From ATZT02 sp046046315 (GTDB lineage Bacteria; Actinomycetota; Actinomycetes; S36-B12; UBA5976), in NCBI GenBank assembly GCA_046046315.1, contig JBJOKB010000045.1:1-6193 (forward strand): a DNA stretch of 6,193 nucleotides. Reading direction: 5' to 3'. Every line of letters starts with the position of its first letter. Position 1 is the first letter of the stretch. Shown in pieces: positions 4,856 to 6,193 of this stretch. Under the pieces are notes generated by a model that made no database searches, was not told where the DNA came from, and saw only the letters and a program-made list of their open reading frames with translations. Both the position numbers and the translations under genes were made by a program.

Positions 4856-6076
4856 ATGAAATCTTGGAGCCTTGAAAAATCTAAATATATCTCCAACAAT
4901 TTCCCACCACAATATCTTCGAATGTTTGACTCTAAGACTCAAAATCTTCAATATGTGGGCAAAGATGAAAAAGAAGTTCAAATCTATGTCTGCGGAATTA
5001 CTCCTTATGATTCCGCACATTTGGGTCATGCCTTCACCTATTTAACTTTTGATTTGATCATTAGAGCACTCAACTACATAGGTAAAAAAACCAATTATGT
5101 CCAAAATGTGACAGACATCGATGATCCTTTGTTCGAAAGAGCAAGAAAAAATAATTCAAAGTGGGAAGAGATTGTGAATTCGCAGCTGGAAATTTATCGC
5201 CAGGATATGACAGCCTTGAATGTTTTACCACCAGATCATTTCGTCGGAGTTATGGAAAATATGGATTTAATTATTGAACAAATTAGATCTACAATAGATA
5301 AGGGATTATCATACCAAATTGGTACTGAGTGGTACTTCAAAATTAAGAATGAAAATCTGTCGCAATTAGTTTCCAAAGTACCCGAGAGTGAACTTGTGGA
5401 TGTGGCTAAAGAACGTGGTTGCGATACAGAAAGACCAGGAAAGCTTAACCCAATAGATCCAATAATTTGGAAAGCAAGCAAAGAGGATGAACCAAATTGG
5501 CAAGAAGATTTTGGAACTGGACGTCCTGGATGGCATATTCAATGTATTTCACTTGCACATAAATACGCGAAATTTCCATTGGATATACAAGGTGGCGGTA
5601 AGGATTTAATTTTCCCGCATCATTCGATGTGTGAGGAACAAACCAAAGCTTTAGGTTTTGGAGAATTGGCAAAAAATTATCTCCACGTCGGCATGGTTTC
5701 CTACCAAGGAAGCAAGATGAGTAAATCTAAAGGCAATCTTGTATTCGTTCATAAACTTATCGAGAAAGGTGTATCACCTATGGTCATAAGACTTTCTCTC
5801 ATTATGCAAAAATGGAACTCCGATTGGGAATTTGAAGATGAGATGATGCAGGAGACGAGCAACTTCTACGATGATTTATCAAAAAAACTATATGGCAAAT
5901 TTATGAAAAAACAAGACGAACAAAATATTTTGGCCTTTATACTCGAAGATTTAGGTGTTAACAAAGCCATCAAATACCTGTATGAAATACAACCTCTAAG
6001 TGATTCAATGAATAATATTTCTATAAATGATTTTCTAGAGTCTTTATTAGGATTAAGATTGAAAATGGTTTCTTAA
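4856..6076 (+). CDS. mshC: Cysteine--1-D-myo-inosityl 2-amino-2-deoxy-alpha-D-glucopyranoside ligase (MshC)
   Basis: MshC performs the ATP-dependent joining of L-cysteine to GlcN-Ins, the third step of mycothiol synthesis, through a cysteinyl-adenylate; it acts in the cytosol. It is a class I tRNA-synthetase-like protein of 406 residues (family about 410). CGITPYDSAHLGHAFTYLTF (46-65) is the MshC form of the HIGH region and separates it from true CysRS, which has CGPTVYD. KMSKS is at 287-291 and NVTDIDDP at 84-91. Zinc and substrate residues are Cys46, Thr49, Trp226, Cys230, Asp250 and His255. The opening K-S-W-S supports the chosen ATG, since MshC proteins usually begin near a S-W-P motif. 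Unlike the mycobacterial enzymes, Cys259 stands where CysRS has a fourth zinc ligand. The C-terminal 70 residues are AT-rich and diverged. The next gene starts 3 bases after the stop. Confidence 0.95.
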   Translation: MKSWSLEKSKYISNNFPPQYLRMFDSKTQNLQYVGKDEKEVQIYVCGITPYDSAHLGHAFTYLTFDLIIRALNYIGKKTNYVQNVTDIDDPLFERARKNNSKWEEIVNSQLEIYRQDMTALNVLPPDHFVGVMENMDLIIEQIRSTIDKGLSYQIGTEWYFKIKNENLSQLVSKVPESELVDVAKERGCDTERPGKLNPIDPIIWKASKEDEPNWQEDFGTGRPGWHIQCISLAHKYAKFPLDIQGGGKDLIFPHHSMCEEQTKALGFGELAKNYLHVGMVSYQGSKMSKSKGNLVFVHKLIEKGVSPMVIRLSLIMQKWNSDWEFEDEMMQETSNFYDDLSKKLYGKFMKKQDEQNILAFILEDLGVNKAIKYLYEIQPLSDSMNNISINDFLESLLGLRLKMVS

Positions 6077-6079
6077 AGC

Positions 6080-6193
6080 ATGAATATGGATTATACGTAT
6101 TGGAAAAAAATTCGAAAAATTAGTAAAAACAATGACGATTTAGATTTGAATAAGTTGTTCAAAAAGTATCCAAACCGTGGTTACGAATTTAAT
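6080..6193 (+). CDS. pgi: N-terminal fragment, probable glucose-6-phosphate isomerase (3' end outside the window)
   Basis: An open frame of 38 codons starts with ATG three bases after mshC and runs past the window end. An aromatic-basic YWKKIRK stretch (7-13) is followed by DLDLNKLFKKYPNRGYEFN (20-38). This resembles the start of glucose-6-phosphate isomerases, where a tryptophan helix precedes a segment of the form h-L-R-x-L-F-x-x-D-P-x-R-G-x-x-F, shortly before the GDLYLDYSKN-type strand that would lie just beyond the window. If correct, the product interconverts glucose-6-phosphate and fructose-6-phosphate in glycolysis. Only a short, weakly conserved part is visible, so this is a tentative match by eye. 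A second in-frame ATG is at 6086, and no Shine-Dalgarno is evident. The gene is close enough to mshC to be cotranscribed. Confidence 0.5.
   Translation, partial: MNMDYTYWKKIRKISKNNDDLDLNKLFKKYPNRGYEFN

Noticed and set aside
4820..5029. A 69-codon minus-strand open frame across the start of mshC.
   Set aside because: It is antisense to the MshC N-terminus and the promoter gap; its composition looks like a reverse-frame shadow.
5236..5672. Two overlapping minus-strand open frames (81 and 75 codons).
   Set aside because: Both are antisense to conserved MshC sequence, including the zinc-site region, and have no family match that I recognise.

Overview
The window is an ordinary, gene-dense stretch of chromosome from an AT-rich member of the Actinobacteria. 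GC was hand-counted in about a dozen 60-base lines and ranged from 23 to 50%, mostly in the 30s. The actinobacterial assignment rests on gene content: mshC (mycothiol synthesis), DUF5703, DUF3090, the SCO1664-type protein and the MSMEG_4193-type histidine phosphatase are characteristic of that phylum. They also sit next to uppP, as I recall from the Mycobacterium tuberculosis Rv2137c-Rv2130c neighbourhood. Low GC, very short gaps and overlapping gene ends suggest a streamlined aquatic lineage (Nanopelagicales- or Actinomarina-like), but the sequence alone does not fix the order or genus.

Layout. Bases 1-746 (+): the C-terminal 60% or so of an M20-family metallopeptidase, cut by the window edge. 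Bases 743-1919 (-): a two-gene unit, an aldo/keto reductase followed after one base by a 61-residue DUF5703 protein whose stop codon overlaps the peptidase stop tail to tail. Bases 1920-1994: a 75-base divergent control region with a perfect 12-bp palindrome and promoter-like hexamers facing both ways. Bases 1995-4823 (+): a tight run of uppP, histidine phosphatase, DUF3090 and SCO1664-family kinase-like protein, with gaps of 9, 0 and 6 bases. Bases 4824-4855: a 32-base gap holding a -10-like hexamer at leaderless distance and an inverted repeat. Bases 4856-6076 (+): mshC. Bases 6080-6193 (+): the first 38 codons of a gene that resembles glucose-6-phosphate isomerase and runs off the end.

How the genes may work together. 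UppP recycles the undecaprenyl lipid carrier for cell-wall synthesis. MshC adds cysteine to GlcN-Ins to build mycothiol, the actinobacterial redox thiol. The three proteins between them (phosphatase, zinc-ribbon-like DUF3090, kinase-like SCO1664) have no settled function, but their conserved linkage makes them the most interesting unknowns here. No mobile element, CRISPR array, tRNA or rRNA was seen. No stretch over 300 bases lacks a gene. I found no sign of a wholly new system; the most useful leads are the control sites and the conserved uncharacterised trio.
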